64,000 bases of DNA, from positions 186,001 to 250,000 of the forward strand of contig NZ_CABPSP010000005.1 in NCBI RefSeq assembly GCF_902459765.1. The letters run 5' to 3'. A program made the position numbers and the translations under genes. A model generated the notes under the pieces. The model worked only from the letters and a program-made list of their open reading frames with translations. It had not been told where the DNA came from and made no database searches. Positions 38,292 through 50,561 of the stretch are shown in pieces (positions within the stretch are counted from its first letter, which is position 1; each line of letters begins with the position of its first letter). Source of the DNA: Pandoraea anapnoica. GTDB taxonomy: Bacteria > Pseudomonadota > Gammaproteobacteria > Burkholderiales > Burkholderiaceae.

Positions 38292-39524
38292 TTATGCCGC
38301 GTCTGCAGCGGGCGGCAGTGCGGGCCTCGCGCGACGGATGAGCAGCGTGTGGAAGCCCCAAGACAGCACACCGCACACCGCCATGACCGCTGCCATCGGC
38401 ACGGCCGAGCGAGCGTGCAGCAGGCCAACGGCTGCGCCGGCGCTGGCGGCCGCGAGGAATTGCAGCGCGCCTAGCAAGGCAGACGCCGCCCCGGCACGCT
38501 GGTGCTGCCGATTGAGTGCCTCAGCAATGGCGTTCGGCTGCGAGAAGCCGAGGCTCGTGACGAAGGCGAACAACGGCACCATCAACCCGATCAGCCCGCC
38601 AAGCCCGAGCACCGCCACGGCGAGCATCAGCAAACCGAGAATCGCGACCAGATTGTTGGTACGACGCAACACGTCGGCCGGACGCCGCGTGCGCAGCAAA
38701 TACGCGTTGATCTGCGAACCACCGATGATCCCGCAGGCGTTCAGCCCGAACAGCCAGCCGTAATGGGCCGGATCGACACCGTACAGATTGATGAAGACGA
38801 ATGGCGAGCCGGTGATGTACGCGAACATACCCGCCTGCGACACACCGCCCGCCAGCGCATTGCCCATGAATTCGCGGTCGCGCAGCAATGCACCGTAGTT
38901 GTGCCACGCCGTCGTCAGCCAGTTGCGCGCCTGCTTCGCGGCCTGACGCGTCTCCGGCAGCCAGTAGACGGCCATGCCGAAGCACATCGCGCCAAAGACC
39001 GTCAGCCCCCAGAAGATCCAGCGCCAGCCCACGAACATCAGCACCTGCCCGCCGATCAACGGGGCGAGGATGGGGGCCGCGCCCATGATGAGCGTCATGC
39101 GCGAGAGCACACGCGCCACCGTCGCCGTATCGAACAGGTCGCGCGCCATGGCGCGGGCGATCACGAAGCAGGCACATCCACCAATCGCCTGAATAAAACG
39201 GCTGACAATCAACGTTTCGATGTTGGGCGCGAGCGCGCATCCGGCGGACGCCAGCGTGTACAGCGCCAGTCCGGCGTAGAGCGGACGCTTGCGTCCGTAC
39301 CGGTCGGCGAGCGGGCCGTGCAGCAACTGGCCGAGGCCAAGCCCGATGAAGAACGATGCCAGGGAGAATTGCGCCGCTGCATCCGTCGTGTTCAATTCGC
39401 GCGCGATGCTCGGCAGCGCAGGCAAATACATGTCGATCGACAGCGAGCCGATGGCCGACAGAATGCCGAGGATGAAAACGGTACGGAAGATGTGGGAGGG
39501 CGCGGACGCCGTGGCAGCGGACAT
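38292..39524 (-). CDS. MFS multidrug exporter, Bcr/CflA type
   Basis: The 410-residue product has about 12 transmembrane helices. The motif SIDMYLPALPSIARELNTTD in helix 1 and GPLADRYGRKRPLYAG between helices 2 and 3 are typical of the Bcr/CflA drug:proton antiporters, with the antiporter motif in helix 5 (ILAPLIGGQVLMFVGWRWIF). These proteins export compounds such as bicyclomycin, chloramphenicol or sulphonamides in other bacteria; the substrate here is unknown. It has no functional link to the flagellar genes. Confidence 0.9.
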   Translation of the reverse strand: MSAATASAPSHIFRTVFILGILSAIGSLSIDMYLPALPSIARELNTTDAAAQFSLASFFIGLGLGQLLHGPLADRYGRKRPLYAGLALYTLASAGCALAPNIETLIVSRFIQAIGGCACFVIARAMARDLFDTATVARVLSRMTLIMGAAPILAPLIGGQVLMFVGWRWIFWGLTVFGAMCFGMAVYWLPETRQAAKQARNWLTTAWHNYGALLRDREFMGNALAGGVSQAGMFAYITGSPFVFINLYGVDPAHYGWLFGLNACGIIGGSQINAYLLRTRRPADVLRRTNNLVAILGLLMLAVAVLGLGGLIGLMVPLFAFVTSLGFSQPNAIAEALNRQHQRAGAASALLGALQFLAAASAGAAVGLLHARSAVPMAAVMAVCGVLSWGFHTLLIRRARPALPPAADAA

Positions 39525-39645
39525 TGGGTGAGACCTAGGGTAATCCCGAATGATACGGCATTCGCCCCGAGTTCGCTTAAAAATTGGGCAGGGATATCGT
39601 CCGATCGATCCCCTGCCCCGATGCCTGCGTTCGGTAGCGATGCTG

Positions 39646-41364
39646 TCAGGCCGTCTTCTCTTCCTGCAGCCCCAGCGATTCGACCATCTTCTCGCGCATG
39701 ACGAACTTCTGCACCTTGCCCGTCACGGTCATCGGCATTTCATCCACAAAACGAATGTAGCGCGGGATCTTGTAGTGCGCGATCTGATCCTTGCAGAAGG
39801 CGCGGATGTCGTCCTCAGTCGCGCTCTGCCCCGGTTTGAGGACAATCCACGCGCAGACCTCCTCACCGTACTTCGCATCGGGGACACCAAACACCTGTAC
39901 CGCTTGCACCTTCGGGTGACGGAACAGGAACTCCTCGATTTCGCGCGGGTAGATGTTTTCGCCGCCACGAATGAGCATGTCCTTCACGCGCCCGACGATG
40001 TTGCAATAGCCGTCCTCATCGAGCGTCGCGAGGTCGCCAGTGTGCATCCAGCCGTCGCGAATTGCTTCGCGCGTGCGCGGCTCGTCGTCCCAGTAGCCCT
40101 GCATTACCGAGTAGCCCTTGGTGCACAGTTCGCCCTTCTCGCCAACCGGCACGATCTCGCCAGCGGCGTCGACCAGCTTCACTTCGAGGTGCGGCTGAAC
40201 GCGGCCGACGGTCGTCACGCGCTTATCCAGCGGGTCGGTCGTGGTGGTCTGGAACGACACCGGGCTCGTCTCGGTCATGCCATAGGCGATCGTCACTTCG
40301 CTCATATGCATCTGGTCGATCACGCGCTTCATCGTCTCGATGGGGCATGGCGAGCCCGCCATGATGCCGGTGCGCAGTGTGTCGAAGTGATAGTTGCCGA
40401 AGTCCGGATGATCGAGCTGCGCAATGAACATCGTCGGCACACCGTGCAACGCGGTGCAGCTTTCTTCCGAGACGGCCGCCATCGTCGCCTTCGGATCGAA
40501 CGCTTCACCGGGGAACACCATGGTCGCGCCCGTCGACACGCAGGCGAGCACCGCCAACACCATGCCAAAGCAGTGGTAGAACGGCACCGGAATGCACAGG
40601 CTGTCGTGCTCGGAGAAGCGCATCGCCATGGCGATGTAGCGGCCGTTGTTGACGATGTTGTGGTGCGTGAGCGTCGCCCCCTTCGGGTTGCCGGTCGTGC
40701 CGCTCGTGAACTGGATGTTGATGGGGTCGAAGCAGTCGAGCGCATCGGAGATCTGACGCAGTGTGGCGAGGTCGGCGTCTGCGCCGAGCGTCACCACGTC
40801 GCTGAAGTTCATCATGCCTGGCGTGTGCTCCATGCCCATGCGGATGATGGTGCGCAGCGTCGGGAATTTTTCCGACTTCAACTGGCCGGGGGCGCACGTG
40901 GCCAGCTCGGGGGCCAGCACGTTGAGCATGTCGAGATAGCGCGACGTCTTGAACGATTCGGCCGCGACCAGCGCCTTGCAACCGACCTTGTTGAGCGCGT
41001 ACTCCAACTCAGCCAGCCGATACGCCGGATTGATGTTCACGAGAATCAGGCCCGCACGTGCGGTGGCGAACTGCGTGACCAGCCATTCCACGCGATTCGG
41101 CGACCAGATGCCCACCCGGTCGCCCTTCTTCAACCCGAGCGCGATGAGTCCGGCGGCAAAGGTGTCGACGTGCGCGATGAACTCACGCCACGTCCAGTCG
41201 ACGCCCTGTTCGCGGAACACGACTGCCTGCCGCTCGGGAAACTTCGCTGCCGTCTCGGCAAGCAGTCCGAATACCGTCAGCGTCGAAAGCGGTACCGTGG
41301 TCTCACCCTTCACATACGACAGTCCATTACGAGGTACAACGCCCGCACCTTCCCGGCTTTCCAT
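39646..41364 (-). CDS. AMP-forming acyl-CoA synthetase
   Basis: This enzyme activates a carboxylic acid with ATP and CoA. The 572-residue product starts after AGGAG at 9 nt. The AMP-binding motif is [16 protein letters not shown], followed by [42 protein letters not shown] and the C-terminal catalytic lysine in TVTGKVQKF. It resembles medium-chain or branched fatty-acid ligases more than acetyl-CoA synthetase. A LiuR-like palindrome upstream suggests a role in branched-chain amino acid or fatty acid breakdown. It is monocistronic. Confidence 0.9.
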   Translation of the reverse strand: MESREGAGVVPRNGLSYVKGETTVPLSTLTVFGLLAETAAKFPERQAVVFREQGVDWTWREFIAHVDTFAAGLIALGLKKGDRVGIWSPNRVEWLVTQFATARAGLILVNINPAYRLAELEYALNKVGCKALVAAESFKTSRYLDMLNVLAPELATCAPGQLKSEKFPTLRTIIRMGMEHTPGMMNFSDVVTLGADADLATLRQISDALDCFDPINIQFTSGTTGNPKGATLTHHNIVNNGRYIAMAMRFSEHDSLCIPVPFYHCFGMVLAVLACVSTGATMVFPGEAFDPKATMAAVSEESCTALHGVPTMFIAQLDHPDFGNYHFDTLRTGIMAGSPCPIETMKRVIDQMHMSEVTIAYGMTETSPVSFQTTTTDPLDKRVTTVGRVQPHLEVKLVDAAGEIVPVGEKGELCTKGYSVMQGYWDDEPRTREAIRDGWMHTGDLATLDEDGYCNIVGRVKDMLIRGGENIYPREIEEFLFRHPKVQAVQVFGVPDAKYGEEVCAWIVLKPGQSATEDDIRAFCKDQIAHYKIPRYIRFVDEMPMTVTGKVQKFVMREKMVESLGLQEEKTA

Positions 41365-41459
41365 GCTTTTGTCTCCTGAAGCAATGCTGAAGTGGTGAAT
41401 GCTGTCGCGCGACGATGAGCGGCTTCATATAACAATAGCGCGTCACGCTAGGTTGACGT

Positions 41460-41473
41460 TTACGTTAACGTAA
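41460..41473. promoter_or_regulatory. LiuR-like palindrome upstream of the acyl-CoA synthetase
   Basis: TTACGTTAACGTAA is a perfect 14-bp palindrome about 95 bp before the start codon. It resembles the recognition sequence described for LiuR, a MerR-family repressor of branched-chain amino acid and fatty acid degradation genes in proteobacteria. I am recalling that motif from memory, so the regulator is an inference. The motif also lies between two genes and could act only on the minus-strand gene. Confidence 0.5.
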
Positions 41474-41524
41474 TTCGCGTGACGGATCGAGTGGGGATGG
41501 CCCTGAGAAGGAGACGGCAAAACA

Positions 41525-41556
41525 AAAGCCCCACACATTCGCATGTATGGGGCTTT
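41525..41556 (-). terminator. Terminator of the atp operon
   Basis: AAAGCCCCA and TGGGGCTTT form a 9-bp stem extended by ACAT/ATGT. On the minus strand the stem is followed by TTTTGTTTTG. It lies 40 bp past the atpC stop codon. Confidence 0.9.
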
Positions 41557-41596
41557 CGCAGACATTGCGCGGCGCGAGGCCAGCGCAACGCCGGTG

Positions 41597-42013
41597 TTAC
41601 TTCGTGCGACGCAGCTTCTGGATTGCAGCGAGTTGCGCAATCGCTTCGGCCAGTTCGGCCTGGGCAGTTGCGTACTCGATGTTCGAATCCTTGTTCGACA
41701 TTGCTTCTTCTGCACGACGCTTGGCTTCGTTAGCCTTCGCTTCGTCCAGATCCTTGCCGCGAATCGCGGTGTCGGCGAGCACAGTCACCGTGCCCGGTTG
41801 CACTTCGAGAATGCCGCCTGCGACGAAGACGAAGTCTTCGTTGCCTGCTTCGTCCTCGATGCGAACCGCACCCGGCTTGATGCGCGTGATCAGCGGCGTG
41901 TGGCCCGGCAGAATGCCGAGCTCGCCGGCTTCGCCGGGCAGCGCGACAAACTTCGCCTTACCCGAGAAGATCTGCTCTTCCGCGCTGACGACGTCTACGT
42001 GAATGGTTGCCAT
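41597..42013 (-). CDS. atpC: ATP synthase epsilon subunit
   Basis: The epsilon subunit is part of the central stalk and inhibits ATP hydrolysis. The 138-residue product begins [20 protein letters not shown] and contains [20 protein letters not shown] and a C-terminal helical hairpin rich in Ala/Glu/Lys. It is the last gene of the atp operon. Confidence 0.97.
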   Translation of the reverse strand: MATIHVDVVSAEEQIFSGKAKFVALPGEAGELGILPGHTPLITRIKPGAVRIEDEAGNEDFVFVAGGILEVQPGTVTVLADTAIRGKDLDEAKANEAKRRAEEAMSNKDSNIEYATAQAELAEAIAQLAAIQKLRRTK

Positions 42014-42160
42014 AATCGCTCCCGTTGAGTGTGATGAAGCGGCAGGCGCGCCAGTCCGGACGTTGTCGTCCTCGCTTCGCTACCCCGCCCCGCAACAGTC
42101 ACCTGCCGAGCTGCGGTGACGCCTCTTGCGAGACACCGCCGTCGCCCGGCACTCAACCGT

Positions 42161-43570
<1,410 letters not shown>

Positions 43571-43613
43571 TCAAATTCATTTCGCCTTGCGGCGCATCGG
43601 CCCGTGCCACCGC

Positions 43614-44501
43614 TTAAACTGCGGCGGCGCCACCCACGATTTCGGACAGTTCCTTCGTAATCGCTGCTTGACGGCCCTTGTTGTAGACCATCTGCAATTC
43701 ACCGATCACGGTCTTTGCATTGTCCGATGCGGCCTTCATGGCCACCATGCGGGCGGACTGTTCCGACGCCATGTTCTCTGCGACTGCCTGATACACGACA
43801 GCTTCGACGTAACGCACCAACAGGGCATCGACGACCGTTTTCGCATCCGGTTCGTAGATGTAGTCCCACGAGTGCTGCGCCGGCACGGCGCTCGCGTCGT
43901 CCGACTCGCCTTCGAACTTCTCCGGCAGCGGCAGCAGCTGTTCGACCACGGCTTCCTGCTTCATCGTGTTGACGAAGCGGTTGTAAGCCAGATAAACGGC
44001 GTCGAGCTTGCCTTCGGCATACGCGTCGAGCTGCAGCTTCACAGCACCAATCAGCTTGTCCAGATGCGGGGTGTCGCCCAGTTGCACAACGTGCGATACC
44101 ACCTTCGCGCCGATACGGTTCATGAAACCGAAGCCCTTGCCGCCGATAGCGGTGGCCTCGATCTTCAGGCCCTGTGCTTCGATTTCCTTCATCTTGGCCA
44201 CCACGGCACGCAGCACGTTGGTGTTCAAGCCGCCGCACAGGCCCTTGTCCGTCGTCACCACGATGATGCCGGCCGCTTTCGCGTCCGCATGCTTCACCAT
44301 GAACGGGTGGTGGTATTCCGGATTCGCCTGGCCCATATGCGCGGCGATCTGGCGCACCTTGTCAGCGTACGGCCGGGCATGACGCATGCGTTCCTGCGCC
44401 TTGCGCATCTTCGACGCGGCCACCATTTCCATGGCCTTGGTGATCTTGCGCGTGTTTTGCACGCTCTTGATCTTGCCGCGAATTTCCTTCATTCCAGCCA
44501 T
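43614..44501 (-). CDS. atpG: ATP synthase gamma subunit
   Basis: The gamma subunit is the rotating shaft of F1. The 295-residue product has the N-terminal coiled coil [35 protein letters not shown] (shown in two parts), [14 protein letters not shown] and the C-terminal [20 protein letters not shown]. It lies between atpA and atpD. Confidence 0.97.
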   Translation of the reverse strand: MAGMKEIRGKIKSVQNTRKITKAMEMVAASKMRKAQERMRHARPYADKVRQIAAHMGQANPEYHHPFMVKHADAKAAGIIVVTTDKGLCGGLNTNVLRAVVAKMKEIEAQGLKIEATAIGGKGFGFMNRIGAKVVSHVVQLGDTPHLDKLIGAVKLQLDAYAEGKLDAVYLAYNRFVNTMKQEAVVEQLLPLPEKFEGESDDASAVPAQHSWDYIYEPDAKTVVDALLVRYVEAVVYQAVAENMASEQSARMVAMKAASDNAKTVIGELQMVYNKGRQAAITKELSEIVGGAAAV

Positions 44502-44589
44502 TGCTTACTCCTTGTCTCGGCGCGACGTTCGTTGCTGCCTGAACATCGCGCCTTCCCGGGTCCGTTGAATAGTTGCCGATTCAACCGGA

Positions 44590-46131
44590 TTAGTAAGCGC
44601 CGGTCTTCTTGAAGTCCTTGATCGCAGCGTGCAAAGCAGCGTCATCGTCCTTCGAGAGATCTTTGGTCTCTTCGATACGGCCGATGAGCGCGCCATGGCT
44701 CGTCTTCAGAACTTCGCGCAGACCCTTTTCGAACGGCAGAACCTGAGCGATGTCGAGATCGTCCAGATAGCCGTTGTTGGCGGCGAACAGCGACACAGCC
44801 AGTTCCCACACTTGCAGCGGCGCGTATTGCGGCTGCTTGAGCAGTTCCGTCACGCGGCGGCCGCGCTCGAGCTGCTTGCGGGTAGCTTCGTCCAGATCCG
44901 ATGCGAACTGCGCGAACGCAGCCAGCTCACGGTACTGTGCGAGGTCGGTACGGATACCGCCCGACAGCTTCTTGATGACCTTCGTCTGAGCTGCACCACC
45001 CACACGCGACACCGAGATACCGGCGTTGATTGCGGGGCGGATACCGGCGTTGAACAGGTCGGTTTCCAGGAAGATCTGGCCGTCGGTAATCGAGATCACG
45101 TTCGTCGGAACGAATGCGGTCACGTCACCGGCTTGCGTTTCAATGATCGGCAGTGCCGTCAGCGAGCCGCTCTGGCCCTTGACTGCGCCGTTCGTGAACT
45201 TCTCGACGTACTCTTCCGAGACGCGGGCAGCACGCTCAAGCAGACGCGAGTGGAGATAGAACACGTCACCCGGGTAAGCTTCGCGGCCCGGCGGGCGGCG
45301 CAGCAACAGCGAGATCTGACGATAGGCCCAGGCTTGCTTGGTCAAGTCGTCATAAATGATCAGCGCATCTTCGCCACGATCGCGGAAGTATTCGCCCATC
45401 GTGCAACCGGCGTACGGTGCGATGAACTGCATGGCGGCCGAGTCCGAAGCGGTGGCGGTCACGATGATCGTGTATTCCATCGCGCCGTGCTCTTCGAGCT
45501 TACGCACCACGTTCATGATCGACGAAGCCTTCTGGCCGATCGCAACGTAGACGCAGGTCACGCCCTTGCCCTTCTGCGAAATGATCGTGTCGATGGCGAC
45601 AGCGGTCTTACCCGTCTGACGGTCACCAATGATCAGCTCACGTTGGCCGCGGCCGATCGGCACCATGGCGTCGATAGCCTTCGTACCGGTCTGCAGCGGT
45701 TGCGAGACCGACTTACGCCAGATCACGCCCGGGGCAATCTTTTCGATTGCGTCGGTTTCCTTCGCGTTGATCGGACCCTTGCCGTCGATCGGCAGGCCCA
45801 GTGCGTCAACGACGCGGCCCTTCAGTTCCGGGCCGACCGGCACTTCCAGAATGCGGCCCGTGCACTTGACGGTGTCGCCTTCCGAGATGTGTTCGTATTC
45901 GCCCAAAATCACAGCGCCGACGGAGTCGCGCTCAAGGTTCAGTGCCAGACCGAACGTATTGCCCGGGAATTCCAGCATTTCGCCCTGCATCACGTCCGAC
46001 AGGCCATGGATGCGGCAGATGCCGTCAGTCACCGAGATCACGGTGCCTTCGTTACGGACTTCGGCGCCGCTATCGAGACCTTGAATCCGGCTCTTGATCA
46101 GTTCGCTGATTTCAGAGGGATTGAGTTGCAT
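44590..46131 (-). CDS. atpA: ATP synthase alpha subunit
   Basis: The alpha subunit alternates with beta in F1 and binds nucleotide without catalysing. The 513-residue product has the P-loop [13 protein letters not shown], then [20 protein letters not shown] and [16 protein letters not shown]. The length and order are canonical. Confidence 0.98.
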   Translation of the reverse strand: MQLNPSEISELIKSRIQGLDSGAEVRNEGTVISVTDGICRIHGLSDVMQGEMLEFPGNTFGLALNLERDSVGAVILGEYEHISEGDTVKCTGRILEVPVGPELKGRVVDALGLPIDGKGPINAKETDAIEKIAPGVIWRKSVSQPLQTGTKAIDAMVPIGRGQRELIIGDRQTGKTAVAIDTIISQKGKGVTCVYVAIGQKASSIMNVVRKLEEHGAMEYTIIVTATASDSAAMQFIAPYAGCTMGEYFRDRGEDALIIYDDLTKQAWAYRQISLLLRRPPGREAYPGDVFYLHSRLLERAARVSEEYVEKFTNGAVKGQSGSLTALPIIETQAGDVTAFVPTNVISITDGQIFLETDLFNAGIRPAINAGISVSRVGGAAQTKVIKKLSGGIRTDLAQYRELAAFAQFASDLDEATRKQLERGRRVTELLKQPQYAPLQVWELAVSLFAANNGYLDDLDIAQVLPFEKGLREVLKTSHGALIGRIEETKDLSKDDDAALHAAIKDFKKTGAY

Positions 46132-46176
46132 ATGTGCTCCTGATATTCAATTCTTCGCAGGCGTTTCGCGCCGGCC

Positions 46177-46707
46177 TCAGGCCGTCAGCGACGTCCGCAT
46201 AGCCGCCAGGCGGGCGCGCACCGAAGTGTCCAGCACCTCGTCGCCAACCACCACACGCACGCCGCCGATGAGCGACGGGTCTACCGTCACGCTCGGGTTG
46301 AGCTTGCAGCCGAACTTGTGCTCGAGGCCCTTGACCAGCGAGGTCAATTGCTCACCTTCGAGCGGGAAGGCGCTTTCGATCGTGGCGTCTGCCGAACCGG
46401 CAGCAGCGTTCTTCAACGCTTCGAACTGTTCGGCGATTTCCGGCATGGCAACCAGACGACCGTTTTCGACCACAGCGGCGACGAAGTTGCGCACTTCGGC
46501 GTCGGTCGATTTCACGGCAGCGGTCAGCACGTCGACAACTTGCGACGGCGTCACTTTCGGATCGTCGGCCAGGTTGGCCACTTCGGGCAGCGCTGCCACT
46601 TGCGACAGTTCACGCACGAGCTGCGCCCAGCGATTCAGATCGCCGGACTTGGCCACGCGGAACAACGCTTCGGCATACGGACGAGCGATGGTTGCGAGTT
46701 CGGCCAT
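46177..46707 (-). CDS. atpH: ATP synthase delta subunit
   Basis: The delta subunit ties F1 to the peripheral stalk. The 176-residue product begins [20 protein letters not shown] and has the C-terminal [22 protein letters not shown] signature (about residues 145-168). It starts 2 bp after the atpF stop. Confidence 0.96.
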   Translation of the reverse strand: MAELATIARPYAEALFRVAKSGDLNRWAQLVRELSQVAALPEVANLADDPKVTPSQVVDVLTAAVKSTDAEVRNFVAAVVENGRLVAMPEIAEQFEALKNAAAGSADATIESAFPLEGEQLTSLVKGLEHKFGCKLNPSVTVDPSLIGGVRVVVGDEVLDTSVRARLAAMRTSLTA

Positions 46708-46709
46708 GA

Positions 46710-47180
46710 TCAGAGCTCTGCCTTGAGTTGGTTCAGCAGGTCGGCGTGTGCCTTGGCGTCGACTTCACGCTTCAGGATCTGCTCGGCGCCCTTCACTGCC
46801 AGACCAGCCACGTCTTCGCGCAGCGATTCACGGACCTTGACGGCCTGATTCTCGGCTTCTGCTTTGGCGTTGGCGATGATACGAGCCGCTTCGGCTTGCG
46901 CCTGCGTCTTGATCTCTTCGGCCACGGCCTGAGCGCGCTTCTCGGCGTCGGCAATACGCTTCGCGCCTTCGTCGCGGGCTTCCGCGAGGGCTTGCGTGGA
47001 GCGCTTGTTGGCGGCTTCCAGTTCAGCCTTGCCCTTATCGGCAGCGGCCAGACCGTCAGCGATTTTCTTCGCGCGTTCGTCGATAGCCTTGATCAGCGGC
47101 GGCCACACGAACTTCATCGTGAACCACGCCAGGATCAGAAACACGACGGTTTGCGCGAACAGAGTTGCGTTAATGTTCAC
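46710..47180 (-). CDS. atpF: ATP synthase b subunit
   Basis: Subunit b forms the peripheral stalk from Fo to delta. The 156-residue product has a single N-terminal transmembrane helix ([20 protein letters not shown]) and a long Ala/Glu/Lys-rich helical stalk. Length and composition are typical. It follows atpE by 124 bp. Confidence 0.97.
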   Translation of the reverse strand: MNINATLFAQTVVFLILAWFTMKFVWPPLIKAIDERAKKIADGLAAADKGKAELEAANKRSTQALAEARDEGAKRIADAEKRAQAVAEEIKTQAQAEAARIIANAKAEAENQAVKVRESLREDVAGLAVKGAEQILKREVDAKAHADLLNQLKAEL

Positions 47181-47304
47181 GGTGTTTCCTTTCGGTGATG
47201 CGAATCGATTGGCAAAACAGCGCGCCCCATTATGCCTGCTGGCTTGGGCGCGCCGTTCATGTCCAGTTGGCCGCGCGGGTCATGCGCGACCGGCCGAAAG
47301 TAAC

Positions 47305-47580
<276 letters not shown>

Positions 47581-47654
47581 TTATGGATAGAGACTTAAAA
47601 CTTGAAAATTTGAAAAACTAAACTTGGAAAACTCGTAACTACCGCATCGACCGA

Positions 47655-48536
47655 TCAGTGATGGTCGTGCGCCTGGCCGATATACACCAACGTCAACATC
47701 ATCATGATGAACGCCTGGAGCAACACGATCAGGATGTGGAAAATCGCCCATGCGGTGCCGGCAATGATGTGACCGACAAAACCCAGCACCGACGCATCTG
47801 CGCCAAAGCTCCAGATACCGCCCAACAGAGCGATCAGCAGGAACACCAGTTCGCCGGCGTACATATTGCCGAACAGTCGCATGCCGAGCGACACGGTCTT
47901 GGCACAGAATTCGATGATGTTGAGCAGCAGGTTCGGGATCCACAGGAGGAAGTGGTTACCGAACGGTGCAGTGAACAGCTCGTGCATGAAGCCGCCGGCG
48001 CCCTTGATCTTGAAGCTGTAGAACAGCATCAGAATGAGCACGCCGACCGAGATACCGAGCGTGCCGTTAAGGTCGGCCGTCGGAACGATGCGGTGATGCG
48101 TGATGATGGAACCCAGACCGACCCAGCCGATCACCTTCGACGGCAGATCGACCGGCAGCAAGTCCAGCGAGTTCATGAGCGCGACCCAGACGAACACGGT
48201 CAGCGCGAGCGGCGCGATGAAGGCACGATTGCCGTGCACGATGCTCTTCGACTGGTCTTCGACCATTTCGACGAGCATTTCGACCGCAGCCTGGAAACGG
48301 CCCGGCACGCCCGAGGTTGCCTTACGGGCTGCCAACCACAGAATGAAGCAACCCAGAACACCCATCGCGATCGACCAGAACATGGTGTCCCAGTTGATGA
48401 TCGAGAAATCGACGATGCTAGTCTGAGTCGAGCTCGCAAGGTTCTGCAGGTGGTGCGAAATGTACTCCGACGGGTTCGGAGCGTGGCCGGCTTCTACTGA
48501 CATAGCGATCAAACACCCAATTATGAAAATCCGCAC
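47655..48536 (-). CDS. atpB: ATP synthase a subunit
   Basis: Subunit a holds the proton half-channels of Fo. The 293-residue product has about six transmembrane helices and the essential arginine in [17 protein letters not shown]. It has an N-terminal extension of about 20 residues before the HHLQNL segment compared with the enterobacterial protein, and the start could be slightly internal. Confidence 0.97.
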   Translation of the reverse strand: MRIFIIGCLIAMSVEAGHAPNPSEYISHHLQNLASSTQTSIVDFSIINWDTMFWSIAMGVLGCFILWLAARKATSGVPGRFQAAVEMLVEMVEDQSKSIVHGNRAFIAPLALTVFVWVALMNSLDLLPVDLPSKVIGWVGLGSIITHHRIVPTADLNGTLGISVGVLILMLFYSFKIKGAGGFMHELFTAPFGNHFLLWIPNLLLNIIEFCAKTVSLGMRLFGNMYAGELVFLLIALLGGIWSFGADASVLGFVGHIIAGTAWAIFHILIVLLQAFIMMMLTLVYIGQAHDHH

Positions 48537-48572
48537 ACGGTAGCGTGTCGACGCGTGAGCGGTTTTTCACCG

Positions 48573-49073
48573 CTACTTCAGTGCCATCGCCAGCCAATAG
48601 GCTTTGAGCGTCAGCACGAAGGTGACCAGGAACGCTACCCAATGCACATCGGGGTAACCGAACGCTACTGCCACCAACAACGCGATCGTCGTTACTACCT
48701 TGACCGCTTCCCCCATCACTAACGAACCGACGGAGAGGCGATCACCTGACATTCTTAACCGCAGCGCAAACAATGCGCCCGGTATCCATCCAATCATTCC
48801 GCCCAGCCATGCAGACACCGCCGCGTCTCGTGGCGATGCCGAGAGCAACCACCAGGCCAGTGTCGCTATCAGCGACAACAGCACCTGGGCTCCCACCACC
48901 CTGAATGGAGTCACACGGGATGCGCGCCCCACATCGGGACCGAACAGGCGCTCGGCCTGCGCACGCGTGAGCGGAACGATAGTCTCTTGCTCCTGCTCGT
49001 CGTCCCAAGCCTCTGTTGCATGCGCCGGCGCTTGCGGTTTCGGTTCCAAGTTCGACCGGTTTTGATCGGTCAT
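48573..49073 (-). CDS. atpI: ATP synthase assembly protein AtpI
   Basis: AtpI helps assemble the c ring. The 166-residue product has a hydrophilic N-terminal half (residues 1-55) and four predicted transmembrane helices, with the conserved GGMIGWIPGALFALRLRMSG. It is the first gene of the atp operon, with a sigma-70-type promoter 64 bp upstream. Confidence 0.9.
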   Translation of the reverse strand: MTDQNRSNLEPKPQAPAHATEAWDDEQEQETIVPLTRAQAERLFGPDVGRASRVTPFRVVGAQVLLSLIATLAWWLLSASPRDAAVSAWLGGMIGWIPGALFALRLRMSGDRLSVGSLVMGEAVKVVTTIALLVAVAFGYPDVHWVAFLVTFVLTLKAYWLAMALK

Positions 49074-49136
49074 CTCGTAGCCTCCCCGCCCGACTCGTGC
49101 AAACGAATGGGCTCTTCAAGCAGTTAAACCCGCGAG

Positions 49137-49166
49137 ATTTTACGGGAAATTACGAAGGCCAGTCAA
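49137..49166 (-). promoter_or_regulatory. Sigma-70-type promoter of the atp operon
   Basis: On the minus strand TTGACT, an 18-bp spacer and TAAAAT match TTGACA/TATAAT at 5/6 each. The -10 element ends 64 bp before the atpI start codon. It lies in a 243-bp gap with no other signal that I recognise. Confidence 0.6.
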
Positions 49167-49316
49167 TCTAAACGCGCAACAAATTCGCCGAAACTGCACA
49201 GTGCATGCTTCGATTTGGCGGCAACTCTCACGGAGTGCAATTTTCCTCATGGTGCAGCGCGACATTACGCGCAAACACCGCACATTCCCCGCAACTAGGC
49301 TACGTTCCGTGCGCGT

Positions 49317-50537
49317 TCAAACCCATTTCAGAGCAACAAAGCCGATAAGCAGTGCTGCCAGATAAAACGGTATCGAAAGGTAATGAAAGTGCCACCAGAT
49401 CTTCTGCGATTTCGCCATGCGCAATGCAATCAGGTTCGCCAGCGACCCCACAGCGAGCCCGAAACCGCCGACCGCAACCCCGTGGGCCAGCGCTGGCCAG
49501 TTCTGCGTGTATTCGGCGAGCAGAATCGCTGCAGGCACGTTGCTGATGAATTGTGACAACACCGCCGCCCCACCGTAGGCCATCGCATTGCCAGTGAAAT
49601 CGAAATGCCCGAGCACCGCACGCACGTCCGGCAGACCAGCGACGCCGCGCAGCACCACGAACATCAGCACGAAGATCGCCAGCAGCAGCCAGTCGATGCC
49701 CAGCACGGCGTTGCGACGCGCGATCAGCAGCACCGCCGCAACGCCCGCGCATGCCCAGGCGGCGAATCCGTGATCGGCCATCGCCACGAAAGCGACGAAT
49801 AACGCGAGAGCGATCCACAGCAATGGCCAGCGCACATCGTGGGCGGGACCACGTCGCTGAAAATGCAGCGCGCGCGAATCGAAGGCGAAGGCACAAACGA
49901 CGAGCAACAGGGCCATGAGCCCTAGCGTCACGGGCGTCATCATGACGACGTAGGCGCCGAAGCCCATACCGCTGTGTTGCCAGAGGAAGAGGTTCTGCGG
50001 GTTGCCGAGCGGCGTGAGACTTGAACCGGCGTTGACGGCCAGCGCGAGGAAAATGATCAGTCGCTCGATGCGCACGGGGGCGATCCGTGCGAGCGACTGC
50101 GCGAGCGGCACCACGGCGAAGAGCGCGACGTCGTTGGTCAACAGCGTCGAGAGTGCTGCGGCGAACGTGACCATCAACAGCGCAAGACGACGTTCGGTGC
50201 GAAACGCGCGCAGCAATCGTTGTGCGAGCCAATCGAGAAACCCGCTCTGATCGATGGCCCGCGTGAGCATCAGCAAACCGGCGAGCGTCAGAATCGTGTG
50301 CTGGTCGATGCGCACGAACAGCTCACCAGCGCTTGCGGGCTTCGCGATCTGAAGGATGACGAAAGCGATCAGCAGGATGAGCAGTACGCGATCGCTGCGC
50401 ACGCGCTCAAGCGTCGCACGCAAAACGTGCTTGATCCGCATGACACCCGATACGACACGCGGGTGCGTCGCCGCATTCGACGCCCTCTGCGACGCCCCCT
50501 CCGACGCCTCTAGCGGATCATCGGCCGGATCGCTCAC
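49317..50537 (-). CDS. SLC13/ArsB-type anion permease
   Basis: The 406-residue product has about 11-12 transmembrane helices. Two motifs typical of the ion-transporter (IT) superfamily are visible: LTNDVALFAVVPLAQ with NAGSSLTPLGNPQNLFLW, and its repeat counterpart SQFISNVPAAILLAEYTQNW. Members carry dicarboxylates, citrate, sulphate or arsenite; the substrate is not clear. The first codon is GTG at 50537; an ATG at 50441 (MRIKHVLRATL) would remove 32 hydrophilic residues. It separates parB from the atp operon. Confidence 0.82.
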   Translation of the reverse strand: MSDPADDPLEASEGASQRASNAATHPRVVSGVMRIKHVLRATLERVRSDRVLLILLIAFVILQIAKPASAGELFVRIDQHTILTLAGLLMLTRAIDQSGFLDWLAQRLLRAFRTERRLALLMVTFAAALSTLLTNDVALFAVVPLAQSLARIAPVRIERLIIFLALAVNAGSSLTPLGNPQNLFLWQHSGMGFGAYVVMMTPVTLGLMALLLVVCAFAFDSRALHFQRRGPAHDVRWPLLWIALALFVAFVAMADHGFAAWACAGVAAVLLIARRNAVLGIDWLLLAIFVLMFVVLRGVAGLPDVRAVLGHFDFTGNAMAYGGAAVLSQFISNVPAAILLAEYTQNWPALAHGVAVGGFGLAVGSLANLIALRMAKSQKIWWHFHYLSIPFYLAALLIGFVALKWV

Positions 50538-50561
50538 GAGATGATAATCAGGATACCGAAA

